From: Jaapia argillacea MUCL 33604
Taxonomy: Eukaryota > Basidiomycota > Agaricomycetes > Jaapiales > Jaapiaceae
Direction: 5' to 3'
Assembly: GCA_000697665.1 (NCBI GenBank)
Contig: KL197736.1
Span: 104,273-156,185 of the forward strand
Length of the DNA stretch: 51,913 nt
Both the position numbers and the translations under genes were made by a program. Of the stretch, positions 1-14,930 are shown piece by piece. The notes under the pieces are model-generated. The model made no database searches. It saw only the letters and a list, made by a program, of their open reading frames with translations, and was not told the origin of the DNA. Each line of letters begins with the position of its first letter. Position 1 is the stretch's first letter.

Positions 1-3162
<3,162 letters not shown>

Positions 3163-3244
3163 TTCGCAAAGTCTATGCTACATCGATGAGTGGTATTTGG
3201 TGTACAATTGTCGTGTAATGCAGTCTACGAATCTACACCCCCAT

Positions 3245-6200
3245 TCACAAACTCTCCCACCCTCCGCTGTCTACGGTACTTTCTAATTTCCGAGCAACCA
3301 GTGTTGGGATTCCGTGTGTTAACCATGTCTTGCGCACCTCTTCCCACCTCGCTTGGTGTAAGTACTGTCTTCGTCCTCGTCTGGTGTGGAGTCATATGGA
3401 AGTGAGACAACGAGTAAACGACGAACAGAAGGAACATACCTCATCGAGATGTCCACTTCGCCATGAACGTCTAAGTATGGCGGAGAGGCGAATGTTCCAT
3501 TGGTGGCATAGATATAGAGTACAGCACATCTCCGCACTAGGAAGTAAATTCCGATGGCTCCTCCGCATCTGATCGGTCGAGAAGATAACGTCAACGTCAA
3601 GCTATAGAAAAGGAACTCAACAACTCACTCTCGGGTGTGCATATTGCATTCTCCCTTGCCTAGTTCTTGGTCCGAGCAGCAATGGCTCTGAATACAACAA
3701 GTCGTCCCACAGATCAAGCAGATCGCAGCATCGAATGGTACTGTCTTGCAACGAGGGCACTTGACCGCCTTTTCATATTCGACAAATAGATTGTCGAGCA
3801 CGAGAGGGAGATTTGCGATGCGGTAGATGCCAGGGTGATCTAAATTTACAGCGCAGTTGAACTGTGAAGCAGCATGCGAATGGCCATAGTGAGCACACCA
3901 GCCGGACAGGCAGTTCTGTAGGGTATCCTGGTTTGGAAGCTCAGATAGAGGAGGAATATCCAGCATAGTGAGTAGACGGCGATATTCGCATTGCTCGTCT
4001 GCACCAAAGGATGGTGTGGGGAAAGCTGAAGGAAGAATTGCGCGGCACAGGATGGCGGCTCGTCGGAGGAAGGGTAGTGTGAACGTGTACATCAGTCGCT
4101 CCAGTCGCTCCTCGCCGAACGTCTGGAGTGCCAAGGTAGCGCTGTGCTCAAACACAGGCGAATGGCGTGCCACCGACATGAAAAACATTCGAACGTCACC
4201 GAAGATGTCCTCGTAACTCTGATGTCCGGTCAAAGGCGTATTGACGGTCCTAGTCTTGGTGCAGAGGAAAACGAGGCCGACAACCGTCCGAGCCAAGTAG
4301 GCATAATAGGTCAAGATAAGAACTTGGCGTAGCATATCGGGAGCAACGGCGGCGGTTTCGATCAAGATGGTGAAGGGATCTCGGAGGAGCAAGGGGTAAG
4401 AGAACGAGGTAAGAGAGGTGCGACTCCATTCTGGCAATAACCTCTTGATGATGGCTTGACGGACAGCCTCCCGGCCATCATCAGCTCGGCCTTTGAATTG
4501 CAGAGCCGAAAGTTTGCTCAGGCAAGCAATCAGACCTCTGATGCAACGCATTTGTGTTTCTGGAACAGTATCGGAGATGAGAGTCCCAGGGGATCCCGAT
4601 CCTCTTTGAGCTGCCTCCATAGAGGCGATGGTGTAACCAACCAACTCCTCGGGAAGGTAGATACCTGCTCCCCGCTCTGTAGACTCCGGCTCGGGGCGGT
4701 CACGAAGGTGACGGGTTTGTTGCGAGATGCTCTTGGTGATGACCACAACCGTATCCACCATTTTATGCAACTCCATATTCTCCCACTTGTCTGGATGTCG
4801 AGAGTACGAAACGTATCCTGGATCCTGAACACCCCAAAACACAAACTCGCCGGTTCCGTTCCGGAATTGAAGTGAATCTAGTAAAGGATCGGGCTTGGAT
4901 TTCAAGATGCTGATCCCAGACGCGCGTATCCAATCGGGGAACGGCACAGGATTAAGTGGAGCCTTGGCAGGTAGGGCAAGAGGCATGATGACGTTCCCAA
5001 GACTCTTGCAGAGCGGACAAATGTACTCTTTTCGAGGGATATTCTCGGGATGATTACGAGTAGCTTGGGCGCGGTGTCGCTGTCGAACAGAGATGCTATA
5101 GACCTGAAAACAATCCAAATGCATCATATGATTACAAATGGATCCATGGACCCCAAACCGAGTGGACTGTGGCGGGAATCCATCAAAGCTGGGAGTGTTC
5201 GCAACCTTTGCGTCTTCTTCTGAATCGACTTGGGGAGGGAATGTCGCGCCGTCGGAGTTCGAGGGGGATCGATCCAAAGACAAAGGTGTCTGCAAAACAT
5301 CGTGAAAGTAGGATTGTTGTCCGTCAGGTTGTCGTCGAAGGAGTCGGCTAGGCTGTAAAAGCCCGAGTGTTCCAAATGCCTTCGTAGAATTGAGCTCCTC
5401 TTGACAAACGATGCAGGTACCATATGACACAGGTTCCTCCGGCGTCTCTCCCAAATCTTCATCACCATCTTCATCCTCCACATCCTCGAAATTGATCGCA
5501 AAGCTAGCCTGCTGAGCCTTCATCTGTTTCATGATAGCTGCCTGCCTGGCTTTCGCAGCCCGTTTCTTCTCCTCTTCAGCATTGGGTGGCTGATCACCAG
5601 ACAAGTCAATAACTCGACGTCTAGCACGGACCTCCTCAGGAGCATGACGCGCGATATTCGTCAAGATCCAATCGACGCGCTCCTTGTAAGTCTTGTACTG
5701 TTCGTGATGTTCGAGAGTGCAAAGAACGTCGATGAGGGTCTTCTGGTCATCGAAAGATTTGACGCCGCAAAGGTGACTGAAAACCTCGGCGCGTTCGACG
5801 ATGGCCAACATGATCAGATGTAACGCCTGATCGAGGATAGCTTCACCAGAAGGCGGTGGCGTCCCAGCCGACGCAGTGAGTTCGAGGATATTGTGAACCG
5901 CGTAGAACATAACCTGCAACAAAGCCTCCGACTCAAACGTATGCGCCAAAACCGCAAACGGTCCAAAAGCAATATCCAACGGTTTCGGCACGATGACCCC
6001 ACTCCCCACTCCCTTCTTCCCTCCCTTCTTCGCCGCCCTAGCCTTCAAAACAGTCTCCACCTCCTCCCTCTTATTCCTCGTATAATGATAAAAGAACGGA
6101 TTAACCTCATCAAACACTTCATCCTTCAACTCATACATCCCCGAATCCGAAATCGATTCCGGTGGCTTGAAAGTAGCCACTTGTTTCAACACCCTCTCAA

Positions 6201-9200
6201 AACAAACATCATCCACCATCCTCTCCGCAACCCTCTTCACCAAATCCGTAAACGTACAAGGCCCAACAGCCAACGCGTGTACAATCTCCCTCCTAACCGC
6301 CACCGGTAACGGCAACTTTGCAGCGTTGGCTTTCTCGCTTAGGATAGTGATGAACACATACAACACTTCTTCCACCATACTCATCAACTGAGCTCCTTCG
6401 TAAACAGGATGAACGGTCGCGCCGGAAAAGTAGTCGAGGAGTTGGAATCGGTCGAGGATGGATACCATGACTAGGTCGGGGTCTAGGACGACTAGAGCGG
6501 TTTGGACGATGAAGAGATCTTGGTCGTAACATAATTCACGAAGCATGAAATCGCGGTAATGGAGGAGTTGACCACGGATAGCGAATCCATTCCGGACCCA
6601 CAAACCCGTTCTGATCTGGGCAATCATCGCCAACACTGTTCGCACACAAACCCACCATCAGTTCTAATCGTCATAGAGGGGGCGCGAGAGCCCAAACACA
6701 GGAACCCACCTCTCAAAGGGAAATCCACAACAGTCAAAACAGCTCTCTCGCTCGCATTCCTCAACAACACATCCCTCAAACTCCCCAACCCAACCTCTTC
6801 CAACCTCTCCTCGCTCAACAACTCCACATGTTTAAACAACTCCGCAAGTAACCAATGTAAACTATGATGAAAGCTCACCCATCCTTCCAACACATCAAAA
6901 TGGACGGTTTGATATGAAGTAGAGGAGAATGTGACGGTGTGGAACGCGATAGGCTGGAATTTCGTTCGGTCGAGGATATCGTTCGAGAGTGTGCAAACCA
7001 TCAAGATATGATGGATAACAGTCCCAATAGCACCAACCAACTCCCCAACCCCACTCCCCGTCCTCCTTCCCCCTCCCCCTCCAAACCCTCCCCCTCCAAC
7101 CTCCAACCCACCAAAAGCCTCCCCCCAAACCTTAATCACCCGACTCAAACTCAACGTAACATTAAACACACTAATCCACGCATCGCTCTCAAACTCAACA
7201 TGATCCCTCCCACCCCCCACCCTCCTATTAGCGTTCAAACACATGAACAACGCACAGCATTTCACAAAGGCTCCTATTAATTGGGGGGAGCGAGGGATCA
7301 AGGCGAGGATGGGGGGTGTGTGGGAGAGGTAACGGAGGTCGGAGAAGACTGGCATGAATCTTTTGGATTTGAATGGGAATGCTTCGGGATCTATGGGTGT
7401 GGATGGGAGGGAGAGGGTGGTTGTCGTTGACCCAGGACCTGAGCCTGAACTTGGGGCTCCTAGACTTGAGTTCCCTGAGCCGACTGAGGTCGACTGCGAA
7501 GAAACGGGAACGGATAGAATCTGGTTATTCTTGATTTGATTCGTAAAGAACGCGGTGATGATGTTCAACAACCTAACGATCAGGTTATGTTCTTTCACGA
7601 TATGAAGTGCGATACTCGGGACGGTGAATAACTGAAGGGCGAAATATTTGATGGAGGTTTCTGCTTCTCTGTCGACGAGGAGGTAGGCGTCTATGACTCT
7701 ATGATAGACGTTTGCGAATCGGGATGCTACGAGATGGAGGGTTAGATTATAGCAACATGGGACAGAGCAAGTACCGGGGGAAGGAGGGGGGGAGAAAGAC
7801 AAGAATGGAACGGGAAAGAGACTCACCAATAGCCAACTTATGCTCATGACCCAAATTCAAAATCCCCACATAAACCTCTTTCAAACTCAACCTCGGTTTC
7901 TTCCACAACCTCGTATGAAACAAAAACAACCAATCCAACCTCCTCGGATCCTCAATCCCTCTCAACTCTTCCATAACCCCTCCCACACCCTCCTCCTCCC
8001 CACCCACAACAGCGGGTCCTTGTAGGTCAGCCGGAAGTGGTTTCCTTTCCAACAAGACTTGAGCTAGGATTTCTCGCAGGACGACAGCGTCGGTCCCGAT
8101 TCGAGCATGTGTCAAGTCCAAGAGGAACTCGATGAGGACTCCTACTATTTGTTCGCGGAAGGTATCGTAGGCTCTTCGGACGGTGATGCCGAGGTCTGTT
8201 TGGTGCATCATCTGTGCGATCTCGAGTAACCTGGCTGTGGTAACCATCGTCCCTCCTCCTCCCGCCGTTGCCATCCCAGTCCCAGTTCCACTAGAGCCGG
8301 TACCGGAACCTCCCATAAGGACGACCTCTCTACCTTCCTCATCAACCCTCCCAACAATCTCTCCGACTTCCTCCCCCTCCATCCCACAACAATCTCTCAA
8401 AAGCACACCCACCTCTCCAAAACTATGTTTATCATCGTTCCAAACGACCACACACCATAAATCCTTACTAAGGGGGTCGGCAGTTGGTTGGAGGTGTAAA
8501 GCGCTCAAGGTGGTAGGGAGAGTGGTTGTGGGGGGTGAGAGGGAGAGCGTGGAGAGGATGAAATCGAGGAGGAGGGAGAGGGTGCTTTGGATTGTAGGTT
8601 GGAGGGTGGGTGGTAGGGGGACACGATGCGGGTAGGATGGAAGTGGGGGTGGGTAGGGTGCCGGAGAGGAAGTTGGGGTTGGAGATGAAGATGAAGACGA
8701 AGATGATATTGAACGGGGGATAGCTTTAGGTGTTGTATGTATCGATGGTCCATACCCCTCTCCCTCTCCTTCAACTTCGGAAGAAGAAGAAGGAAGGTGA
8801 AAAGGACATGAGATGGGGTTCTGCCATGCTTCGGGATCTCCACAATCGCATGAACCTCCGGATTGTTGAGCGATGAAGAAGGAGACGTTATGGTCTGTAT
8901 GGTTAGATGCGTGGAAACATTTTGAGCAGAGGACGCAGGAGTCATCTAGGGCGCAGTCTCTGGAAGTAGAGGAGGCATTGTCAGATCGGATGGAAAACAT
9001 ATGGAAGACAAAAGATCGGGAGATATACTGACTTGCACCTAAAACAACTCTCGCCCCTCTTGAATATATGCCCACAACTACCTCCTTCACCCTCTTCCTC
9101 GCCTCCCGCACCCCCAAACCCCAATTTCGCCTGTACCTCGCCAAGTAAGGCACCCATAGGCAAACTGGAGTTTGAATTTGGCAAAAATAGGTGAGCATAT

Positions 9201-9442
9201 GGACCCCAGAATGCTGAGTACACCTCGGAGAGGATCTCGGAGCGGACGGAGGGAGTGAAGGTATATTTGCGGGATTGGGGGAGGGTTTCGAGGAAGTAGC
9301 GCAGGCGGGATAGGGGGTCTTGGGTTCGCGAAGAAGTGGGCGTGGCGGTTGAGGTTGATGGAGGAGGAGGGGGAGGAGGGGGTTGGGAGGGGGTCATTGA
9401 GTTTAGCAGCTTGGCGGGGAAGAAAGATGAGAACGAGGACAT
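3245..9442 (-). CDS. UBR1: UBR1-like E3 ubiquitin ligase (N-recognin)
   Basis: Recognises destabilising N-termini and ubiquitinates them (Arg/N-degron pathway, cytosol/nucleus). Exons in minus order: 9442-9033, 8959-7827, 7726-6710, 6635-3629, 3568-3440, 3380-3245. They sum to 5832 nt, 1943 residues, all phases consistent. The UBR box runs from CGHIFKRGE (about residue 122, end of exon 1) through FRCKDCALDD, CVLC, GGSCDCGDPEAW and CPFH. A ClpS-like N-domain follows, with VVVWNDDKHSF. The RING-type region starts at CIVCQEELNS (about residue 1260) and ends near EYICPLCKS. The C-terminal UBLC cap includes CPRCKTVPFD, CCIQSHCC, CGGAIGIYFLVRR and the terminal TWLTHGIPTLVARKLEST. Start is the first ATG of the open frame; ATG 9397 is an alternative. 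The N-terminus carries a poly-Pro run. The tail needs two short exons beyond the main open frame; without them the conserved cap would be lost. Confidence 0.95.
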
Positions 9443-10625
9443 TGTGGAACTGTTGATCTAGTTTATACACGGAGTCGAGTGGTCTGTGTTGATGTCGTGT
9501 GATGGATCGATGGAATCGAAATGAAGAGAAACGATAGAATAGTCGTAAGTGAAGCTAGTGGCGATGACGTCTGATCAATCTTGGGCTACAGCGGACAACA
9601 TCAACCACAAAATACTCCTCCGTCGGTGAGAGCAAGATCAACGCGTACGCCTCCCAAGATCCCGACAAAGCGACACTCAGCCATCCTCGCATCTCTCCAC
9701 TCCGCCTCCGCATCAACTCTCGTCTCGGACACAAGCGTTCGCCATCCTAGAGCATCATACGTGCACATCCTACTCAAATACCCGTGTCCTCGACACCTTT
9801 TCATCTCTTCCCCCCGGTTATTGACTCAACTAACCTACCTCGCCCTGAACTATAAACTAGTGCGACGCCTTCCACTCCTTGTATCCCTTCGGTCTCATCC
9901 TCTCCCCTCATTCCCAACAAGATGAGATACTCTACTAACTACCCAGCATGGAACTGATATCGCAAATCCGCACTCTTTCGTACGGGGCTATGGTGATCTC
10001 TAACACATTGTGCTATACTCTGACGAGAGTAACATCTCGTCACCTATGCTAAACGCCACGGTACACTATCAGTGACTCCCGTCCGTGCACACCGTGCATT
10101 TCTCTTTCAAGATGATCTCATAGACCTGTTTTTGTTGTGCGAAGGTTTGGTGCATTACTGAGCTATAGAGCCGTCTTCTGATGGATGGTAACGGGCTCCA
10201 CCGTGCTTGTGTGGCCCTAGAGACTTATGCATTGACATTCAATCAGCATATGGGTTGTAGGACTTGCACTTGACAAGCTCAGGGCAGGAGTCACGATGTC
10301 ACTCAATCGCGACGGGGTTCACTTTGCAAAATGACCGACCCTCGCAGCTCCCATCGAAATCACCAAGTACCCAATCATTAATATTTCCAACAATAACAAG
10401 AAGACATCAAGAAAATATACACATTTTCATATCCAACTTGAACATAGAACCACAACGAACCGATTCCCAACACACATCATCCTTCCAGCCCAAGCTCCAA
10501 ACGTCTACCTACCAAGTAGTTGGACCGAAAGTCGATCCTCGCTCGAGAGATTTGATAGGCGTTCCCATACCGTCGGCGCCAACGAAAGGGGCCTAGTCAT
10601 AAACACACTTGAGCTAAAACCTCAC
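9443..10625. other. intergenic: UBR1 promoter and OPT gene 3' UTR
   Basis: Nothing here resembles a protein family on either strand. The right half follows the stop codon of the OPT gene on the minus strand, so 10360-10625 is probably its 3' UTR. The left half should contain the UBR1 promoter. The open frames at 9581-9925 and 10264-10596 are compositionally plain and are not supported. Confidence 0.5.
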
Positions 10626-13600
10626 TCAACGACCACGAATCTGAGTACGAACCGTGTTGCCCCACCAACCAGCGATACTATTCTCTCCAATCTAAAAGGC
10701 AACACGTCAGCCACCAAGCGAAAATGACGTGGAAAGTAACACTGACTTTTCCATGCTTCGGATATTGGAGGCTAAAAGATTGTTAGTGAAACCGTCAAAC
10801 AGAGGAGGTCGAAACTTCACTCACCAGAAAAAAATCACAAGAACCGAGATGGCCAAACCAGCGTTCAGACCAGCAGACAAGACATCTACCATAAAAGCCA
10901 GTTAGCCATTTCTAGCGAGGTAGACCTACCGCGAAACTTACAGTTGTACTTTGTCCACCAGGAGAAATGACGCCTACATCGAAAAATTCGCGAGTGGTTT
11001 TTTTACCAGAAAGCAATGGCAACGGAAGCCTTACCTCCGGATTACATATTGGAAGATGAACCCAACCACCCTGTACATGAAAAAGATAAGCCTGGTTTTC
11101 CACAAAGGTGAAAATGGTGACTTACGCCCAAGGGACGTAGTTTATAGCGGTTGCCGGAGGGATGCCGCTGGTACCATTGAAGATGATGGGGCTATCAGAG
11201 TGTCCAGTCAACCTCGACGAGATGAGATCAAGATACGAATAAATACTCTTACAAACTAGTGAAACGAACGTCATAAGCGAAGAAATCTTTGGGAAGACGC
11301 AGCGGGAACTCACTTGATATATTTGAAGAAGCTGTTGGGATACCTCTTGTTGATGAGCCAAGGGATGATGGGCGCAACAGCTCCGATTAAGAAGAAGAAT
11401 GTCAAAGCTAACTTGCGACATCAGGCTGACTGCGGGTATTGGGAAAAGGATAGTTCTTACGGCTATGTAAGATTGTTGTGAGCAGGTCAAGACAGAGAAG
11501 AAGTGAGATTGAGACTCACTAGTACGTCTGACCCTTCGAAAATTGAAGCTTGGGACCGATGACACCTACAAAACATACTCAGCCATACCGAAGGTCAATT
11601 TAGCGCAACCAAATGTACCCCAGATAATCGAAGCTGTGCCAAACACCTCTGTGCTAGGGCAAATGAACCCGTCTTTCTGTTTGGGTGAGCACATGTTACT
11701 ATGCGCAAAGTCGAATCAGAAACGTTTAATCGGATACGAGATGTTTGCTGAAGGACGCACGGAATGTTAGTGAACATCCATTCTTGTACACCGAGTTGCA
11801 CAGTGCCTGCAATGACCGTCGCAACGACCTATGATTTGATGTAAGCTCGACCCGTCGCCCCTCTGCTTCGTAGGCAACTCACCTGAGACCAGAACATAGG
11901 TTTGGGAGGAATCTTCATGTAATGGCCGAGCTTGAAGTCGGATGTGAAAGTCAAGGCTTGTGCCATAGTCTTCATGGTAGTGGTCAGTAGGATTGAAACT
12001 GAACGAAGATCGAAGGGTCCTTACGATGTAACCCCAAGTCTTGAACATCATCATGGCAATGGGACGTCCGGGGAGGATGTAGCTGACAACACAAGTTAGA
12101 AACGCGTTACAAAGAGTTGCCAATCCGTGCTCCTTACCTAATGATAAGCTCGGTAATGACACTAGAATTAGGGGGAAGGGTTTAGCTGTAACCCACGCAA
12201 CATAAGGGATGGCGTCGTACTTTAAGCTCACTTGATGGTTGGTGATGGCTTGAATCATGCCAACCGGGACAACATACGTGAAAGCTACGAGAGGCCGTAC
12301 GGTTATTCTCAGAGAAGTCCAGGTAACACCCGCATACGCACCGATCACCAATGCGAGAACGAATGCCCAGACTGGTAGTTCAGTGGGCCACACCTCGATA
12401 CTGACTATCCCCAAGATAAACATGACAAGGAAGAGGCACAGATACCACCACTCGGGAACTATTGGGAGGATCATTAATGGGGACTGTGGCAAAGGGGTGC
12501 TTGCGACTTACCTTGAGGGTACCTTGACATGAGCCGAGCGTGAATGTCAGGTTGATCACTCAAGGAACGGTGAGACTGAGCCCAGATTTGCTTGCGGAAG
12601 TTGAGGACTGTGTGCGTCAAAACCGCTGGACGGAGGGACTTTCAACACTTGGACAAGTTAGTTACTATCAACCATACCTGTAATGGAGGCGAAGGACAAC
12701 CTGGCGATAGAAAAGACTCAATATGACGCATACATGAGAATCGGTTTCACAACGTACCCATAAGAGATTGCGAACGTCGTCCTACAACCCAAAAGAAGTG
12801 TTATCAGTCGCGTATGGATACTTTTCAATACACAGACACGCACGAAAGGAACAAGGGGCTGTATGCGAGGTATTTTTCATAATTCAACGTCGAGTCGGGG
12901 TTGAGAATCCGAGTCACATTGTAAGACGACAGGGTATTGTCGTAGGATTTTCGCGATGAAATACTGCAAGGGGAGACAATTTCGGGCTTTAGTGCTTCAG
13001 TTCTCGCCTATAATATGATGGTTGCTACATACGGCATGTACTCCGCATACCAGGTATTTGTGAACTGAGATCAAAACACATGATGTCAGTTTCAACATCG
13101 TGAAGGATTTGGAACTACATACGTAAAGGATAGGGGTCAAGAACCCTAAAGAAACGGGTGAGCGCAGAAGTGGTTCCCATCATAGTAGGACACATACAGA
13201 AGAAAAACAGGAACCCAGCGAAAACATTGGCCTCAGCCCACCCTAACCAATATGTTCAGTTGTTTCACAGATAATGATCTATGACGAAGGCGCTCTCACA
13301 AGGAGTGACCAACGGGGAACCAATATAACTGAAGAGACATAAAGTGAGCCCTACACAAAGAAATCGAAGGGCTCCACATACGCGATCTGAGCCCAGTCGA
13401 AAGTTAGCACCGACATGCCCTGGAATGAATCGGTGTAAATGTCGATGGCGTACAGGCATGGTTGAAGGGGACGAATCTCACCAATCCATGATTATATCTG
13501 ATGCGAGAATATTGATGAAATCAGCACTGCAGAGCATCCCGGGGAGCATTTGAGTAGACTTACCCGAACAATTGAGCAACGGCTGCATGACAGTTTTCAA

Positions 13601-14930
13601 ATCGAGTCGACAGGTGAAAATCATGTTGACTTACAAGCGTCCTGAGGCCAGATCCAAGTCACCCAAGAGAAGTACGAAAGCGCTTGGACTGAAGGACAAT
13701 GGTCTCTCTCAGTAGACTCAACGCTATCAGGCTGAACGTGACCTACACAAATATCCGGGGAAGAAGTCTACACGGATGTCAGGCGTTACGCTCCAGACAA
13801 TACGGAGGAAATCCACGTACACCAAGTGAAAGAGCCCAAAAGTGCAAAAAGGAATAATCTCTCGCGACTGATGCCTCCACGCTTCCCAATGCCGGCATAT
13901 TGCTGAGAATGGAGCGTGTTGTACAGGGCACAGTCGACCAAGTTTGAGGGCCAGATCATGGAAGGTGGAGCAACCAAGAAACGACGAGCAACTCCTCCGA
14001 TGGAGAATCCGATGAGTTGGGTCGACATCACAACAAACCATTGGTCTGGAAGTTCAGTGAGCAAAAGAAGGCCAACCAGAGTCGAGGATTACTTACAGCT
14101 GAAGTTATAGGTCTGGTTGTAGAAGACACGTTGGGTTGCAACAATGTCTGTCTGCGTTGAGGATAAGTTCAGATAATAGAAAATTTTCATAGTAGGAGCG
14201 GAAACCTACAGCGTAAGCAGATCCTGCACCAACCGAAGCCATGATCTACGAGGCAAATTAGTACAGGAGGTAAAAGTGCCAGAAACGTTTAATTCTACCG
14301 TGATGAGAACATGCTCCTTGATGGTGAAGGGACCAGGATTGATGGAGACGCCAAAAAATTTCCAATGAGGCATATAAGCAGCCCACGCACGGCCGATGGG
14401 GAAGGTGACCAGTTGGGCAATGGTTCCTCCGACACCAACCGACGGATATCGGAAGAAGAAGAATTGATTGATTCCCGGAAGCAAGACTGCCCAAGTAAGA
14501 CCAAGAACCCTGTCACGACGACGGTTAACAACGGGTAAGAGGAGAATCAGTCACTATATACCAGGTACGGAACGTGGAAGCTGGCATGTCCAGGTCATCA
14601 GTGTTCGCGACAGCGCATCGGACTTCTGGGTAAGGTGAATCTTCATCGATGTCTAAGAGGTTGGACCTGTCAAGATTAGGATCGTCTTCCAACTCCAACA
14701 ATCCCTTCTTTTTTGATGACGTGAGATGTTGTGTTTGAAGGCTTGGGAGGCTATTCACTGACCGTTATATCAGGCACTGAGTGAGACCGCGGTTAGGCGA
14801 TGAATCAATTCCGATTAAGTTTCGAAAGCTTCTCACCTCCATTCTGGACGTCCGCATCGTACTTCTCTCTGTCGATGCTAGAGTCGCTACCTCTGACTTC
14901 GGGATCTTGAGTCCGTTCAAGAGTTATCAT
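10626..14930 (-). CDS. oligopeptide transporter (OPT family), 36 exons
   Basis: Proton-coupled import of small peptides, or related ligands, across the plasma membrane. Exons in minus order: 14930-14837, 14757-14562, 14509-14299, 14245-14210, 14151-14097, 14045-13821, 13767-13747, 13688-13635, 13582-13564, 13497-13482, 13419-13382, 13328-13300, 13242-13198, 13145-13123, 13064-13033, 12963-12844, 12781-12758, 12700-12678, 12625-12512, 12458-12342, 12284-12221, 12161-12138, 12082-12025, 11969-11883, 11828-11761, 11698-11610, 11565-11520, 11462-11461, 11407-11314, 11255-11253, 11191-11126, 11070-11035, 10973-10942, 10885-10825, 10771-10747, 10691-10626. The sum is 2313 nt, 770 residues, normal for the family. 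Landmarks: [83 protein letters not shown] and [15 protein letters not shown]. The N-terminus is acidic and hydrophilic. Two exons are only 2 and 3 nt long. Confidence 0.93.
11253..11255 (-). other. 3-nt micro-exon of the OPT gene
   Basis: On the minus strand TTT sits between acceptor CACTAG and donor GTAAGA. The flanking introns are 58 nt (11256-11313) and 61 nt (11192-11252). Splicing AA + TTT + CCCC... yields Tyr-Ile-Asn-Phe-Pro-Ile-Ile-Phe-Asn-Gly, the conserved OPT segment. Skipping the three bases would not shift the frame but would lose one residue of the Asn-Phe-Pro motif. Confidence 0.75.
11461..11462 (-). other. 2-nt micro-exon of the OPT gene
   Basis: On the minus strand the dinucleotide CC lies between a strong acceptor (ACATAG) and a strong donor (GTAAGA). 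Flanking introns are 57 nt (11463-11519) and 53 nt (11408-11460), the usual size in this gene. Exon 11520-11565 ends with TA and exon 11314-11407 starts with CT. Only the insertion of CC restores the frame, giving Tyr-Pro-Leu-Thr-Phe-Phe-Phe, as expected for the family. No single-intron alternative across 11408-11519 that retains the full upstream exon keeps the frame. Confidence 0.8.

Noticed and set aside
5893-6309. 138-codon plus-strand open frame rich in Arg and Leu
   Set aside because: Antisense shadow of the UBR1 coding sequence, whose family identity is certain.
10264-10596. 110-codon plus-strand open frame
   Set aside because: Lies in the expected 3' UTR of the OPT gene; no conserved motif.
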